In this document: piece by piece, positions 50,140 to 59,901 of the stretch
Layout: each line of letters starts with the position of its first letter
Position numbering within the stretch: the stretch's first letter is position 1
Source: Thiotrichaceae bacterium
GTDB taxonomy: Bacteria > Pseudomonadota > Gammaproteobacteria > Beggiatoales > Beggiatoaceae
DNA: 62,915 nt
Direction: 5' to 3'
NCBI GenBank assembly: GCA_029939505.1
Contig: JAOZSV010000006.1
Coordinates: 1-62,915, forward strand
Translations under genes and position numbers: made by a program
Notes under the pieces: generated by a model
What the model was told of the DNA's origin: nothing
The model's database searches: none
What the model saw: only the letters and a program-made list of their open reading frames with translations

Positions 50140-50180
50140 TTCGAGGTTTTCGTTTTTTGAAAAAAAACGAAATCCTCGAA
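50140..50180. repeat. 41-nt TTCGAGG hairpin
   Basis: TTCGAGG TTTTCG TTTTTTGAAAAAAAA CGAAAT CCTCGAA, inner arm variant TTTTCG/CGAAAT with one G.T-type mismatch. Confidence 0.85.
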
Positions 50181-50181
50181 T

Positions 50182-50335
50182 GTATTCCAAAAATCGCAAC
50201 AAAGCTAAAGCGTTGTACTCCAAAAATCGCAACAAAGCTAAAGCGTTGTACTCCAAAAATCACAAAGCTAAAGCGTTGTACTCCAAAAATCGCAACAAAG
50301 CTAAAGCGTTGTACTCCAAAAATCGCAACAGGGCT
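50182..50335 (+). repeat. Tandem repeat in front of the fumarase gene
   Basis: About five units of a 33-bp repeat (GTACTCCAAAAATCGCAACA then AAGCTAAAGCGTT); one unit is shortened by 6 bp. The same words occur singly at 17085-17130, 47985-48060 and 51908-52010. It lies in the likely 5' leader of fumA. The reading frame through it is open, but the real start of the protein is downstream. Confidence 0.85.
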
Positions 50336-50389
50336 ACTCGCTTTGAGATTTTCAGTAATCCCCATCCTATCTTGAGGAAATTAAACATA

Positions 50390-51907
50390 ATGACCACTAT
50401 TCAAGAAAAAGATTTTATACAAAGCATCGCTGATGCTTTTCAATTTATTTCTTATTATCACCCCGTTGATTACATCAGAGCTTTAGGAAAAGCTTATGAT
50501 TCAGAAGAATCCCCTGCGGCCAAAGATGCAATGGCACAAATTTTAATTAATTCACGTATGAGCGCAGAAGGGCATCGCCCGATTTGTCAAGATACCGGCA
50601 TTGCAGTCGTCTTTCTGAAAATTGGAATGAATGTGCGCTGGGAAACGAAAAAAAGCATCATGGAAATGGTCAATGAGGGAGTACGACAGGCTTATACGCA
50701 TCCTGATAATGTATTACGCGCATCTGTTCTTGCTGATCCCGCAGGAACCCGCAAAAATACTCAGGATAATACGCCAGCAGTGATACATACAGAAGTGGTG
50801 CCGGGTGACACGGTTGAAGTCACCGTCGCTGCTAAAGGCGGTGGTTCTGAAAATAAATCCAAGTTCGTCATGTTGAATCCGAGTGATAGCCTGGTAGATT
50901 GGGTTATTAAAACGGTTCCACAAATGGGCGCGGGTTGGTGTCCTCCGGGCATATTAGGTATTGGCATTGGTGGTACGGCTGAGAAGGCGATGTTATTAGC
51001 GAAGGAATCACTGATGGCCCCTATTGATCTCCATGAACTTAAAGCGCGAGGCGCGTCTAACCGGATTGAAGAACTGCGTTTGGAGTTATATGAAAAAGTG
51101 AATGCGTTGGGCATAGGCGCACAAGGTTTAGGCGGCTTGACAACCGTGCTAGATGTCAAAATTCTTGATTATCCCACCCATGCGGCTTCTTTACCAGTAG
51201 CGATGATTCCCAATTGCGCTGCCACTCGCCATGCGCATTTTGTTCTTGATGGCAGTGGAGCGGCACATTTAACACCGCCCAGTTTGGATGATTGGCCTAA
51301 AGTTATCAGGGATGTCGGTGCACGGCGTGTGAACATTAATACGGTGACACGGGAGGAAATCGCACAATGGAAACCGGGTGAGTCTTTATTACTGAATGGC
51401 CAATTCTTAACAGGGCGTGATGCTGCCCATAAACGGATTGCCGATTTATTTGCTCAGGGAAAACCGCTTCCAGAGGGTTTAGATTTCAAAAATCGCTTTA
51501 TTTATTATGTTGGTCCTGTTGACGCAGTGCGTGATGAAGTTGTTGGACCAGCGGGTCCCACGACAGCGACGCGCATGGATAAATTCACAGATATGATGTT
51601 GGAGAAAACAGGCATCATTGGCATGATTGGCAAATCTGAACGTGGTCCCAAAGCTATTGAGGCCATTAAGAAACATAAAGCGGTGTATTTAATGGCGGTA
51701 GGCGGTGCCGCCTATTTGGTGTCTAAAGCCATTCGCGCTTCACGAGTGGTCGCCTTTGCGGACTTGGGCATGGAAGCGGTGCATGAATTTGAGGTGCAGG
51801 ATATGCAAGTGACGGTTGCTGTAGATGCGCGTGGAGAATCTGTGCATGAAACAGGACCAGCAGAGTGGCGGGCTAAAATTGAAAAGCGGGTTGTTGAAAA
51901 TCAATAA
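50390..51907 (+). CDS. fumA: Fumarate hydratase, class I (iron-sulfur)
   Basis: 505 residues from ATG 50390 with GAGGAA upstream, the class I length; the longer frame from 50180 encodes tandem repeats and is rejected. [4Fe-4S] ligand regions: ICQDTG (first Cys), PNCAATRHAHF (second) and GAGWCPPG (third). GGTAEKAMLLAKE and KGGGSENKS bind substrate. Interconverts fumarate and malate in the TCA cycle. The 33-bp repeat array directly upstream might influence expression. Confidence 0.95.
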   Translation: MTTIQEKDFIQSIADAFQFISYYHPVDYIRALGKAYDSEESPAAKDAMAQILINSRMSAEGHRPICQDTGIAVVFLKIGMNVRWETKKSIMEMVNEGVRQAYTHPDNVLRASVLADPAGTRKNTQDNTPAVIHTEVVPGDTVEVTVAAKGGGSENKSKFVMLNPSDSLVDWVIKTVPQMGAGWCPPGILGIGIGGTAEKAMLLAKESLMAPIDLHELKARGASNRIEELRLELYEKVNALGIGAQGLGGLTTVLDVKILDYPTHAASLPVAMIPNCAATRHAHFVLDGSGAAHLTPPSLDDWPKVIRDVGARRVNINTVTREEIAQWKPGESLLLNGQFLTGRDAAHKRIADLFAQGKPLPEGLDFKNRFIYYVGPVDAVRDEVVGPAGPTTATRMDKFTDMMLEKTGIIGMIGKSERGPKAIEAIKKHKAVYLMAVGGAAYLVSKAIRASRVVAFADLGMEAVHEFEVQDMQVTVAVDARGESVHETGPAEWRAKIEKRVVENQ

Positions 51908-52090
51908 ATGGAGTACAACGCTTTAGCTTTGTCAGTCCGCCCAAAGCTGAAGCGTTGGACTCCTATTTTCACTTTAGCTTTGTCAGTCCGCCCAAAGCTG
52001 AAGCGTTGGACTCCTATTTTCACTCTTAATTCGAATCGAATGGACTCCATTTTCACGCAAAACTTGATGAGCGAGTAAAAATGAATAGGC
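51908..52090. repeat. AAGCTGAAGCGTTGGACTCC repeats
   Basis: Two near-identical 65-bp units (TTTAGCTTTGTCAGTCCGCC then CAAAGCTGAAGCGTTGGACT and CCTATTTTCACT). Related to the fumA leader repeats. Confidence 0.8.
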
Positions 52091-53434
52091 TCATGGAATA
52101 ATAATAGACTTCAGGGCAGACAAAGGGCCACTGCATATCTCATTGTAAGCTTGAAGGGCTATATAGAAATTCTGCCCCGATGATAATTCAATTTCTAATT
52201 TCAATTCACTACCAATCTCACCGTTTTTAACCGGTTGGCCTGTGGGATATGGCGCGAAAAATAACCTATAGTTTTTCGCCGTTGGTACCGTTTGCCAAGA
52301 AAGAGAGATTTTTCTGCTATTTTTTGTTGTATAAATCACATCAACCATCACATCTGGGGCTATTTTAGGACATTTATCTGTGAACATTTGAGCCTTGATT
52401 GTGGTATCAATGAAATCCAAAAACGAGGAGAGCCTGGTATAAACACCGGGTATAAACGGTCTGGCACAATCAACACCAAAACTGACAATACCAATTTGTG
52501 TCCATTGTTCACCCTCTTGAATAAGTAAAGGGCCACCACTGTCTCCAAAACAAGCATCCTTCCCCCCTTCTTGAAATCCAGCACATAACTTATGTTCTGT
52601 GATCACCTCTTCACCCAAGTAAGGTTCAACTGCCGCTTGGCAATTCTCATTAGAAACAATAAGTACATCAACGACTTGCAATTTAAAAGGACGAGTATTT
52701 AAGGGTATCGGCAAACTTTCAGAAAGGCTTTCATAGAGAAGGTTTCCTAACGTCAGGGAAAGCGTTTCTTCAATTTCTGCCATAAAACAGTCAAAATCAT
52801 CTCGACAGGATGCGGAAGCCAGTTCATTATAGATATCAGCATAAAACGCTTCTAACTCCGGTTTCAGAAAAAATAGCCAGAAATCATTAATCCATGTATT
52901 GACAGGCAAATTAAACGTATCGCCCCAACCAAACACTTTTGCCATCCGGTCTTCAGAAAATGAGAGGTTTTGATCAATCAGTTTGATAGGCGTTTGTGTT
53001 GCTGGTTTTTCTAAACGCACTAACGCAATATCAGATTCCATGGTTTTTGGATCATAGTCTGGATGTAATACCACTTCGCTGACATGGATGCGTTCGCCCT
53101 CATCTAAAATGAGGCTGTGCAAACCTAACATAATATCGAATGTGTCTTTTGGTTGATTTTCTACACAATGAGCGGCAGTCAATACCCATTCTGGGTGAAT
53201 GAGTGTTCCACCACAGAAGAATTGTTCAAAGAGTGAAGGCTCTAAAGCTGGCTCCTCGAAGGATTCTTTGATGGTCTTTTCCAAAAGCGGGGCTTCTCTC
53301 AAAACAAGGGCAGCCATCCAGGGTTGTTCGCCTCGTGTCGCTTCTTCACCTCCGATTATTCTCGGTGCAGCTATTGCGTATTCAAAAAGACTGAGTGATA
53401 ATATCAATGCAGCGTATTTTCGTTTATTTCTCAT
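52091..53434 (-). CDS. Secreted trypsin-like serine protease with C-terminal Fn3-like domain
   Basis: 447 residues. Signal peptide (YAALILSLSLFEYAIAA), mature end RIIGGEEATRGEQPWMAAL as in activated trypsins, catalytic His in LTAAHC, Asp in SDIALVRL, Ser in CFGDSGGPLL. An extra segment of about 100 residues lies between Asp and Ser, including four Cys. A C-terminal Fn3-like unit starts near residue 360 (KISLSWQTVPTAKNYRLFF). Exported S1 proteases of this type are common in predatory and filamentous bacteria. Target unknown. Confidence 0.92.
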   Translation of the reverse strand: MRNKRKYAALILSLSLFEYAIAAPRIIGGEEATRGEQPWMAALVLREAPLLEKTIKESFEEPALEPSLFEQFFCGGTLIHPEWVLTAAHCVENQPKDTFDIMLGLHSLILDEGERIHVSEVVLHPDYDPKTMESDIALVRLEKPATQTPIKLIDQNLSFSEDRMAKVFGWGDTFNLPVNTWINDFWLFFLKPELEAFYADIYNELASASCRDDFDCFMAEIEETLSLTLGNLLYESLSESLPIPLNTRPFKLQVVDVLIVSNENCQAAVEPYLGEEVITEHKLCAGFQEGGKDACFGDSGGPLLIQEGEQWTQIGIVSFGVDCARPFIPGVYTRLSSFLDFIDTTIKAQMFTDKCPKIAPDVMVDVIYTTKNSRKISLSWQTVPTAKNYRLFFAPYPTGQPVKNGEIGSELKLEIELSSGQNFYIALQAYNEICSGPLSALKSIIIP

Positions 53435-53472
53435 AAATTATCCAAAGAATTAAAATTGACATTAGAATAATA

Positions 53473-53525
53473 AGTACAACGGATTAACGGATTTGAAAAG
53501 TGATGTCACGAGAATCCGTTGTACT
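53473..53525. repeat. Short AGTACAACGGATT inverted repeat
   Basis: AGTACAACGGATTAACGG ... GAATCCGTTGTACT, 53 bp. A shortened version of the 140-bp elements that separate modules to the right. Confidence 0.8.
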
Positions 53526-53635
53526 CAGTGCGTAAATCCTATCTCATTGTTGATGCTCAAAGCTGAATTTTAAATTTAATTATACAACATAATTCTCGTT
53601 ATTTCACAAAAATCATAAGCAGAGGGAGAAAAAAT

Positions 53636-53890
53636 ATGAAAAATGCCATTTCAATTGAATGCCCGGTTGAATTATTATTGAGTTTACATATCAACATAGA
53701 AGATTTTGGTGAATTGGTGAAAATACAATCTGCCATTTCATTGTTTAAGGAAGGCAAAATATCATCAGGATTGGCAGCGCAATGGATCAACATACCCAGA
53801 ATCACATTTTTATTCAAAGCGATGGCAGTCGGTGCCGTTTTGTTAGAAGATTCACAAGATGATTTTAATCGGGAAATGTCTTTATTATGA
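53636..53890 (+). CDS. UPF0175-family antitoxin
   Basis: 84 residues: ISIECPVELLLSLHINIEDF, helix AISLFKEGKISSGLAAQWINIP and C-terminal ...VGAVLLEDSQDDFNREM. Same family as the hairpin-split antitoxin at 38389. GGGAG precedes the start. The stop overlaps the start of the PIN toxin remnant (ATGATG), the UPF0175-DUF3368 gene order. Confidence 0.8.
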   Translation: MKNAISIECPVELLLSLHINIEDFGELVKIQSAISLFKEGKISSGLAAQWINIPRITFLFKAMAVGAVLLEDSQDDFNREMSLL

Positions 53891-54117
53891 TGATATTCTC
53901 TAACACAACACCCATGATCGCTTTATCTAGCATCAATCAATTAAACTTATTACCAACATTGTTTAATGCTGGAAAAATCAAATCAGCAAGCGTAGGGTGG
54001 GTAGGAGTGAAACGGAAACCCACCATACCGTTACGTTGGAATAGGGTGGGTTTCCACTTCGTTCCTACCCACCATTACTACATTACTTTATCTCGCGTCA
54101 GAAATCCGATTTTTTGA
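53887..54117 (+). pseudogene. PIN-domain (DUF3368) toxin, truncated by a repeat
   Basis: Starts MMIFSNTTPMIALSSINQLN, LLPTLFNAGKI, like a PIN N-terminus with the Asp replaced by Asn (SNTTP), then the frame enters a GTAGGGTGGGTAG palindrome at about 53991 and continues only as repeat sequence. The remaining PIN acidic residues are missing, so the toxin is dead. The antitoxin remains intact. Confidence 0.75.
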
Positions 54118-54133
54118 AAAAATCGGATTTCTT
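53993..54133. repeat. GTAGGGTGGGTAG palindrome plus AAATCC hairpin
   Basis: 53993-54073 has arms GTAGGGTGGGTAGGAGTGAA and TTCGTTCCTACCCACC. At 54099-54133 lies GAAATCCGATTTTTT / AAAAAATCGGATTTC, directly upstream of the kinase gene. The same hairpin with the same flanks (TATCTC.GTCAG, TTAT.ATGTTCAA) precedes the LRR gene at 58579. Confidence 0.85.
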
Positions 54134-54155
54134 ATAATGTTCAATAGTTAATACC

Positions 54156-57100
54156 ATGTCAACAAAAATTATACGCAAAGGGCTTTCCACCCTACTCAAT
54201 AGCAGCATCATCGAAATCCTCTCTGATATGCCGGGTGTGAGTAAAGCCGTTGATTTACTTAAAGAAAATTTTACGTTCACTACCGCTGAAATCGCTCAGA
54301 ATTTTCAAGACAGTTATGGTTATGCGTTGGCGGCGATCAGTAGTGGCTTGGCTGCGCCTGAAAATCAGCGGGGTTTTTGGCAATCGCTTTTTCAGGCGAA
54401 TGTGGAAAACGAATTTTCGCAACGCTTAGAATCGGATTATTTATTGCCCTTTGCTCAACAAAAGGGCTTATCAAATGAAAAATTATCCGCGTTTCGCCAA
54501 ACTGCCATCGCGCAATGCCAAAAAATAGCAACGCTCACATTATTTCAAGGGGATAATGTCTCATTTTCTGAGAAGGATTTAGCCAGTTTTGTCACTGCGA
54601 GCGGGGCAAATTCGATGACTGATTTGGTTTTAGAATTGGTGCAAACTCAGCAAAACTGGGATAAACAGGTGAGGACTTTTTTGCAATTTAAGGAATTGCT
54701 CGGCAATGCCCTCTTATTTTTCTTGTACGAACAACTTCGCAAAGAATCTCGTTTTCAAACGACGTTAGCGGCGTTGCAACGCGAAGGTTTAATTATTGAT
54801 GTGCGCGAAATTAAAAATATCGTGCAATCAACAAAAAAACAATTAAATCAAGCTGTTACAAAAGAACAGTTTGGTGAAGTGGCACAATTAGGGCAACAAT
54901 TAGCGCGTTTGCAAAAAGTCGAATCAGTCACGCAAACGCATTATGCCCAATTTCTGGAATTTAGCCAACGTTTTGCTGATTGGGCGCAATTGGTTAAGTT
55001 CCAATTAGAAGAAGTTTTGGCTGCTCTGCCAAAATTACAGGAACGATTGGTTAAGATTGAAGATAATACAGAAAAAATGTTAGCCCTTCTTCAGCAATTA
55101 ATGGCTCGCGCCGATTTATCGCCCCAAATAAAACCGCGTGATGAATTGACGCAATATAATCCTGCCAATTTGGAATTGATAAAAAAGGCCCGGCAATTAT
55201 TAAAACGCATTCCCTCTTCTGATCCACAATATAGTCGCGTGGCGATTGGTTTAGGGAGCATCGTCTCTTCGCAGAACGATTTAAAACAAGCCGAAGCCTT
55301 ATTTACCAAAGCCTACAAACAGGCGAACAATGATGATGAACGGGCATTAAGTCAATTTAACCTGTTTCAAGTGTATATTCGCCAACAGGATTATGACAAA
55401 GCCTTCACGTATTTACAAAAAGCCATTAAGCTGAATGAGCGACGTTATGCCTTGCACAATATCCATACTTATACGATAAAACGGATATTAGGTGCGGGCG
55501 GCATGGGCTGTGTTTTTTTGGCACAACATCGTTTTAATAAAGAATGGGTTGTTATCAAGTGTTTTTGGGAAACGCGGCATAATTCATCAGAAGCCCTGTT
55601 TAAAGAAGCCTTTTATATGGCGGATATCGCTGGCGAATGTATTCCAAAACCGCTTGAATGTGGTTTTGTGGATATAACAAGACAAGAGCGCGGCTACTTT
55701 ATCTCGGAATACATTGAAGGCGCGATAGATGGTGAAGCGTGGTTAAAGAAACAGGGCAAATTGGATGTGCAAACAGGTATCGCAGTGGGTTTGCAAATTG
55801 CTAAAGGCTTACAACTCGCGCATGATAAGGGCATTTTCCATTTAGATTTAAAGCCCGCCAATATTTTATTACAGCGTCGAAAAACCTCTGAGGTTTTAAA
55901 AACCTCAGAGGTTTCAGTTAAAATCATTGATTTTGGATTAGCGAAAGTGGCTCCGTCGTTAGGGCAGGAAATGGCTACCCAGCGCAGTCGTTCAGGATTA
56001 AGTCTGTTAGCGCAATCGGCGGTATTCGGTACGATGGATTATGCCCCGCCAGAGCAACAGGGCATGACGCTTCATGGTGAACCGAGTGCGAAAAGTGATG
56101 TCTATGCATTTGGCAAAACCTTGTATCGTTTATTGACGGGGGAAAGTCCACAGACGTTGCATCCAAGACGTTTGGCAAATGCGCCGGAATTGTTTGAGTT
56201 GTTGTGTGATTGTGTGGAGATTGATCCGGGGAAACGGGTTGATGTGGCTGGTTTGATAGAGCGATTGAATGGTTTATTATCTCCAATTTCTCAGCCACCA
56301 AAATCTGAACCAATCAAACAGTCACCCAAACCCGTTGAAAAACCTATTCAGCCAGAACAATCTCGTATTGTTAAAATAGATAAGCAGAAGTGGTGGAATC
56401 AATTGGATGAGAATTGGCAAAATGTTTTTGAGAATATAGGTATTAAAAGTGATCCAAGTGATAATGAATTAGTGGAAATCGTTAAATTGTGGTGCCATTC
56501 AAATCAACTCAGCGATTTAGAACCGCTACGCGCCTTAACGAATTTGCAGGCATTGTATGTCCATAATAATCAACTCAGCGATTTAGAGCCGCTACGCGCT
56601 TTGACGAACTTGCAGAAATTGGAATGCTATTCAAATGAAATCAGCGATTTAGAACCGCTACGCGCCTTGACGAACTTGCAGGTATTGCATTGCAGTTGGA
56701 ATCAACTCAGCTCAGCGATTTAGAACCGCTACGCGCTTTAATTAATTTGCATTCACTATATTGCGAGGGTAATCCAACCAGCGATCTAGAACCGCTACGT
56801 GCTTTGACTAATTTGCAGACATTGTATGTCCATAATAATCAACTCAGCGATTTAGAACCGCTAAACGCCTTGACGAACCTACAGGTATTGAGTTGTTGGG
56901 AAAATCAACTCAGCGATTTAGAACCGCTAAACGCCTTGACGAACCTACAGGTATTGAGTTGTTGGGAAAATCAAATCAGCGATTTAGAACCGTTACGCAC
57001 CTTGACGAAGTTGCAGTATTTGGATTGCAGTGAAAATCAAATCAGCGATTTAGAACCGTTACGCGCCTTGACGAAGTTGCAGATATTGGATTGCAGTTCA

Positions 57101-57235
57101 AATCAACTCAGCGATTTAGAACCGCTACGCGCCTTGACGAATTTGCAGATATTGTATTGCCATTATAATAAAATCAGTTGGTGGAACATAAGGAAGTTTA
57201 AAAAAGCAGTGCCTAACTGTAAAGTTTGTTCATAA
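54156..57235 (+). pseudogene. TPR / protein kinase / LRR protein gene with a 5-bp frameshift
   Basis: Restored length about 1024 residues. Order: helical N-terminus (1-330), TPR-like repeats (about 350-430), Hanks-type Ser/Thr kinase (ATP loop GAGGMG about 446, Lys in VVIKCF about 468, catalytic HLDLKPANILL about 561, DFG about 591, APPEQQ), Pro/Lys linker, KWWNQLDENW domain (about 744), then LRRs of the SDLEPLRALTNLQ type. At 56706-56715 CTCAG is duplicated and the frame ends at 56721. Removing 5 nt restores the LRRs to 57235. Without repair an 855-residue kinase with three LRRs is made; the kinase part is intact. Confidence 0.85.
55877..55914. repeat. AAACCTCTGAGG palindrome read in frame inside the kinase
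   Basis: AAAACCTCTGAGGTTTTAAA / AACCTCAGAGGTTT. It adds 12 residues (KTSEVLKTSEVS) between NILLQRR and VKIIDFG, where other kinases have only a short loop. Length is a multiple of 3. Confidence 0.8.
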
Positions 57236-57258
57236 TGTCTGAATCAGGATGTGCATTT

Positions 57259-57400
57259 AGTACAACGGATTAACGGAAATAAACGGATGGATTGTGAATT
57301 GAATTCTCATTCGCTAATTCAATTTAAGTCTTTGATTAGATTAATTATTCTAAAAAATCAAACGCGCATCAATCCGTTTAATTCCCTAATCCGTTGTACT
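57259..57400. repeat. 140-bp AGTACAACGGATT element, copy 1
   Basis: Termini AGTACAACGGATTAACGG / TTCCCTAATCCGTTGTACT. The interior contains ATAAACGGATGGATTGT... and CGCGCATCAATCCGTTTAA, themselves inverted. Other copies: 59670-59809, 60635-60775, 61375-61507, 62584-62718. The following TATTCTGTTCATTCTCAAA tail is shared among them. Confidence 0.92.
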
Positions 57401-57469
57401 GATATTCTGTTCATTCTCAAATAATTAAATTAACCCATTTATTTCTATTCATTGTACTCCATAAAAACG

Positions 57470-57826
57470 ATGAACCTCATAACAACATCAACCCAAATAG
57501 AACAATTTCTTTCTGCATTTAAAAATATTGCTAGAACAAATGGGGTCAGATTTTGGCAACGACCAGAAAATCAGAGTATGATGAACATGCTTGAATTAAC
57601 TGAATCAGTTGTTACCAATGATATTTTACTTAATTTGACTGCTAAGGATTATTACGAAGGACCAAAACATGAAGAAGGTTATTCTGATGCTTGGTCTTTC
57701 GGGCAAAATATTGAGGGCAAAAATGTCTATATTAAATTAACAATTACTGAGAAAAAGAAAAGAAAACGTGCTGAATGTATCTCTTTTCATGAACCGACAC
57801 TGCCCTTATCTTATCCACATCGCTAA
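57470..57826 (+). CDS. MqsR-like toxin of an MqsRA-type module
   Basis: 118 residues from ATG 57470. FWQRPENQSMMNMLELTES, LTAKDYYEGPKHEEG, then WSFGQNIEGKNVYIKLTI and the C-terminal CISFHEPTLPLSYP. This matches proteins annotated as MqsR-family toxins next to MqsA-like antitoxins; MqsR is a ribosome-independent RNase of the RelE fold. Assignment is by pattern and by the neighbouring gene. The pair lies between two 140-bp elements. Confidence 0.7.
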   Translation: MNLITTSTQIEQFLSAFKNIARTNGVRFWQRPENQSMMNMLELTESVVTNDILLNLTAKDYYEGPKHEEGYSDAWSFGQNIEGKNVYIKLTITEKKKRKRAECISFHEPTLPLSYPHR

Positions 57827-57856
57827 TCAATAACTCTCATGTGACGAAGGTGATTT

Positions 57857-58396
57857 ATGCAAGAATTATGCTTTAATTGTGACTACGAAGAAGAATTACA
57901 GCCAATTAGAGAACCTGTCATCATTACGGTGCGCGGCGAACCCATTCCCGCCACCAAAGAATTTTACCAATGCCCTCACTGTGAACACGCATTTACCAAT
58001 AGTCTTGGGCATGATGCCTTAGATGAAGCTTATCGTGAATATCGCCGCCGTCATAACCTATTGCAACCAGAAGAAATTCGCAATTGGCGTGAACAATATG
58101 GATTAACTCAACAAGAACTCAGTACCTTGCTTGGTTGGAAGGAAACCACTCTGAGCAAATACGAGAATGGTGCATTACAAGAGGAATCTCAAGACACACT
58201 ACTCAAATTCGCGCAAGAACCGATTAACTTGTTACAACTGATAAAAAGGAAACCAGAAGCGGTGAACTCGGATAAACGGGCAACCCTCATTGAACAACTC
58301 TCCTCTAATCAATCGTTAGCAAAGCATTTAGAATATCTTTATGCCCTCTTGGGAAATGGCATATCAGCGTGTTATAATAAACCGGTAAGATTATAA
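57857..58396 (+). CDS. MqsA-like antitoxin with zinc ribbon and HTH
   Basis: 179 residues. N-terminal zinc site (CFNC, CPHC), linker with FTNSLGHDALDEAYREYRRRHN, then an XRE-type helix-turn-helix about 80-120 (WREQYGLTQQELSTLLGWKETTLSKYENGALQEESQD). Typical MqsA: zinc half binds the toxin, HTH binds the operator. It follows the toxin by 30 bp, the MqsRA order, and probably represses the pair. Confidence 0.85.
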   Translation: MQELCFNCDYEEELQPIREPVIITVRGEPIPATKEFYQCPHCEHAFTNSLGHDALDEAYREYRRRHNLLQPEEIRNWREQYGLTQQELSTLLGWKETTLSKYENGALQEESQDTLLKFAQEPINLLQLIKRKPEAVNSDKRATLIEQLSSNQSLAKHLEYLYALLGNGISACYNKPVRL

Positions 58397-58578
58397 AAAA
58401 ACAACTGTTAATCAATAACTTACCATTAGATTTGGAAGTGTTTGATATTTAAACGAAATCATCCAAATCTGACGGTTTGGATTCCAATTATCGCTTTATC
58501 TCATGTCAGAAATCCGATTTTTTGAAAAAATCGGATTTCTTATCATGTTCAAATTTGACGTTTTTTAAGGAGGTATAG

Positions 58579-59646
58579 ATGGACAATAGAAAATGGTGGA
58601 ATCAATTAGATGACGATTGGAAAAAAGTTTTCAATAAAGCTATTGATATTGGTGGTGAACCGATTGATAGCGATTTGGAAAAAATTGTTAATTTGCAGGA
58701 ATTGGATTTTAGCTGTGATTGGAATAAGAAAGGAGAAATCAGCGATTTAGAACCGCTACGTGCCTTGACGAATTTGCAGGTATTGGATTGTAGTGAAAAT
58801 CAAATCAGCGATTTAGAACCGCTACGCGCCTTGACGAATTTGCAGGAATTGTATTGCAGGGGAAATCAAATCAGCGATTTAGAACCGCTACACACCTTGA
58901 CGAATTTGCAGAAATTGGATTGCAGTGTTTTAGAACAACCGCTATGGGCCTTGACGAATTTGCAGACATTTTATTGCGTGGGAAATCAAATCAGCGGTTT
59001 AGAAACGCTACGCGCCTTGACGAATTTGCAGATATTGAATTGCGAGGGAAATCAACTCAGCGATTTAGAACCACTACGCGCCTTTACGAATTTGCAGGAA
59101 TTGAATTGTAGTTTTAATCAACTCAGCAATTTAGAACCGCTACGCGCCTTGACGAATTTGCAGACATTAGATTGCGAGGAAAATCAACTCAGCAATTTAG
59201 AACCGCTACGTGCCTTGACGAATTTGCAGAAATTGAATTGCAAGGAAAATCAACTCAGCGATTTAGAACCACTACGCGCTTTGACGAATTTGCAGACATT
59301 GAATTGCGAGGGAAATCAACTCAGCGATTTAGAACCACTACGCGCTTTGACGAATTTGCAGACATTGAATTGCTATAATAATCAAATCAGCGATTTAGAA
59401 CCGCTATGCGCCTTGACGAATTTGCAGACATTGATTTACACTTTTAATCAAATCAACGATTTAGAACCGCTACGCGCCTTGACGAATTTGCAGGAATTGA
59501 ATTGTAGTTTTAATCAAATCAGCGATTTAGAACCACTACGCGCCTTGACGAATTTGCAGTATTTGGATTGCAGTGAAAATCAAATCAGCGATTCTAAGAT
59601 AGACAAGTTTAAAAAAGCAGTACCTAACTGTAAAGTTTATTCATAA
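58579..59646 (+). CDS. LRR protein of the SDLEPLRALTNLQ type
   Basis: 355 residues. N-terminal DNRKWWNQLDDDWKKVFNK, the same domain that sits between kinase and LRRs in the gene at 54156, then about 13-14 LRRs of 22 residues (SDLEPLRALTNLQxLxCxxNQ). End FKKAVPNCKVYS is shared with 57235. AGGAGG lies 8 nt before the ATG. No kinase domain and no signal peptide, so it may be a cytoplasmic partner. The 66-bp DNA repeats are almost identical between units and between the two genes. Confidence 0.85.
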   Translation: MDNRKWWNQLDDDWKKVFNKAIDIGGEPIDSDLEKIVNLQELDFSCDWNKKGEISDLEPLRALTNLQVLDCSENQISDLEPLRALTNLQELYCRGNQISDLEPLHTLTNLQKLDCSVLEQPLWALTNLQTFYCVGNQISGLETLRALTNLQILNCEGNQLSDLEPLRAFTNLQELNCSFNQLSNLEPLRALTNLQTLDCEENQLSNLEPLRALTNLQKLNCKENQLSDLEPLRALTNLQTLNCEGNQLSDLEPLRALTNLQTLNCYNNQISDLEPLCALTNLQTLIYTFNQINDLEPLRALTNLQELNCSFNQISDLEPLRALTNLQYLDCSENQISDSKIDKFKKAVPNCKVYS

Positions 59647-59669
59647 TGTCTGAATCATGAGGTGCATTT

Positions 59670-59809
59670 AGTACAACGGATTAACGGAATAAACGGATGG
59701 ATTGTAATTTGAACTCTCATCCGCTAATTCAATTTAAGTCTTTGATTATATTAATAATTTTAAAAGTCAAACGCGCATCAATCCGTTTAATTCCCTAATC
59801 CGTTGTACT
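59670..59809. repeat. 140-bp AGTACAACGGATT element, copy 2
   Basis: Same termini and interior as copy 1. The bases before it (TAATGTCTGAATCATGA.GTGCATTT) also match copy 1, because the LRR gene ends were duplicated together with it. Confidence 0.9.
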
Positions 59810-59901
59810 TATATTCTGTTCATTCTCAAATTCAGCAAATTTTGATTCAGACAATTAAAGGATTTGCTGAATCCATTGTACTTATTTTTCTGGAGGTATT
59901 T

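Noticed and set aside
50180-50389. N-terminal extension of fumarase
   Set aside because: Encoded by 33-bp tandem repeats; class I fumarases start at the MTTIQEKDF position and a ribosome site is there.
58730-59590. Regular 66-bp DNA repeats considered as a CRISPR array
   Set aside because: No unique spacers; the repeats encode leucine-rich repeats in frame.
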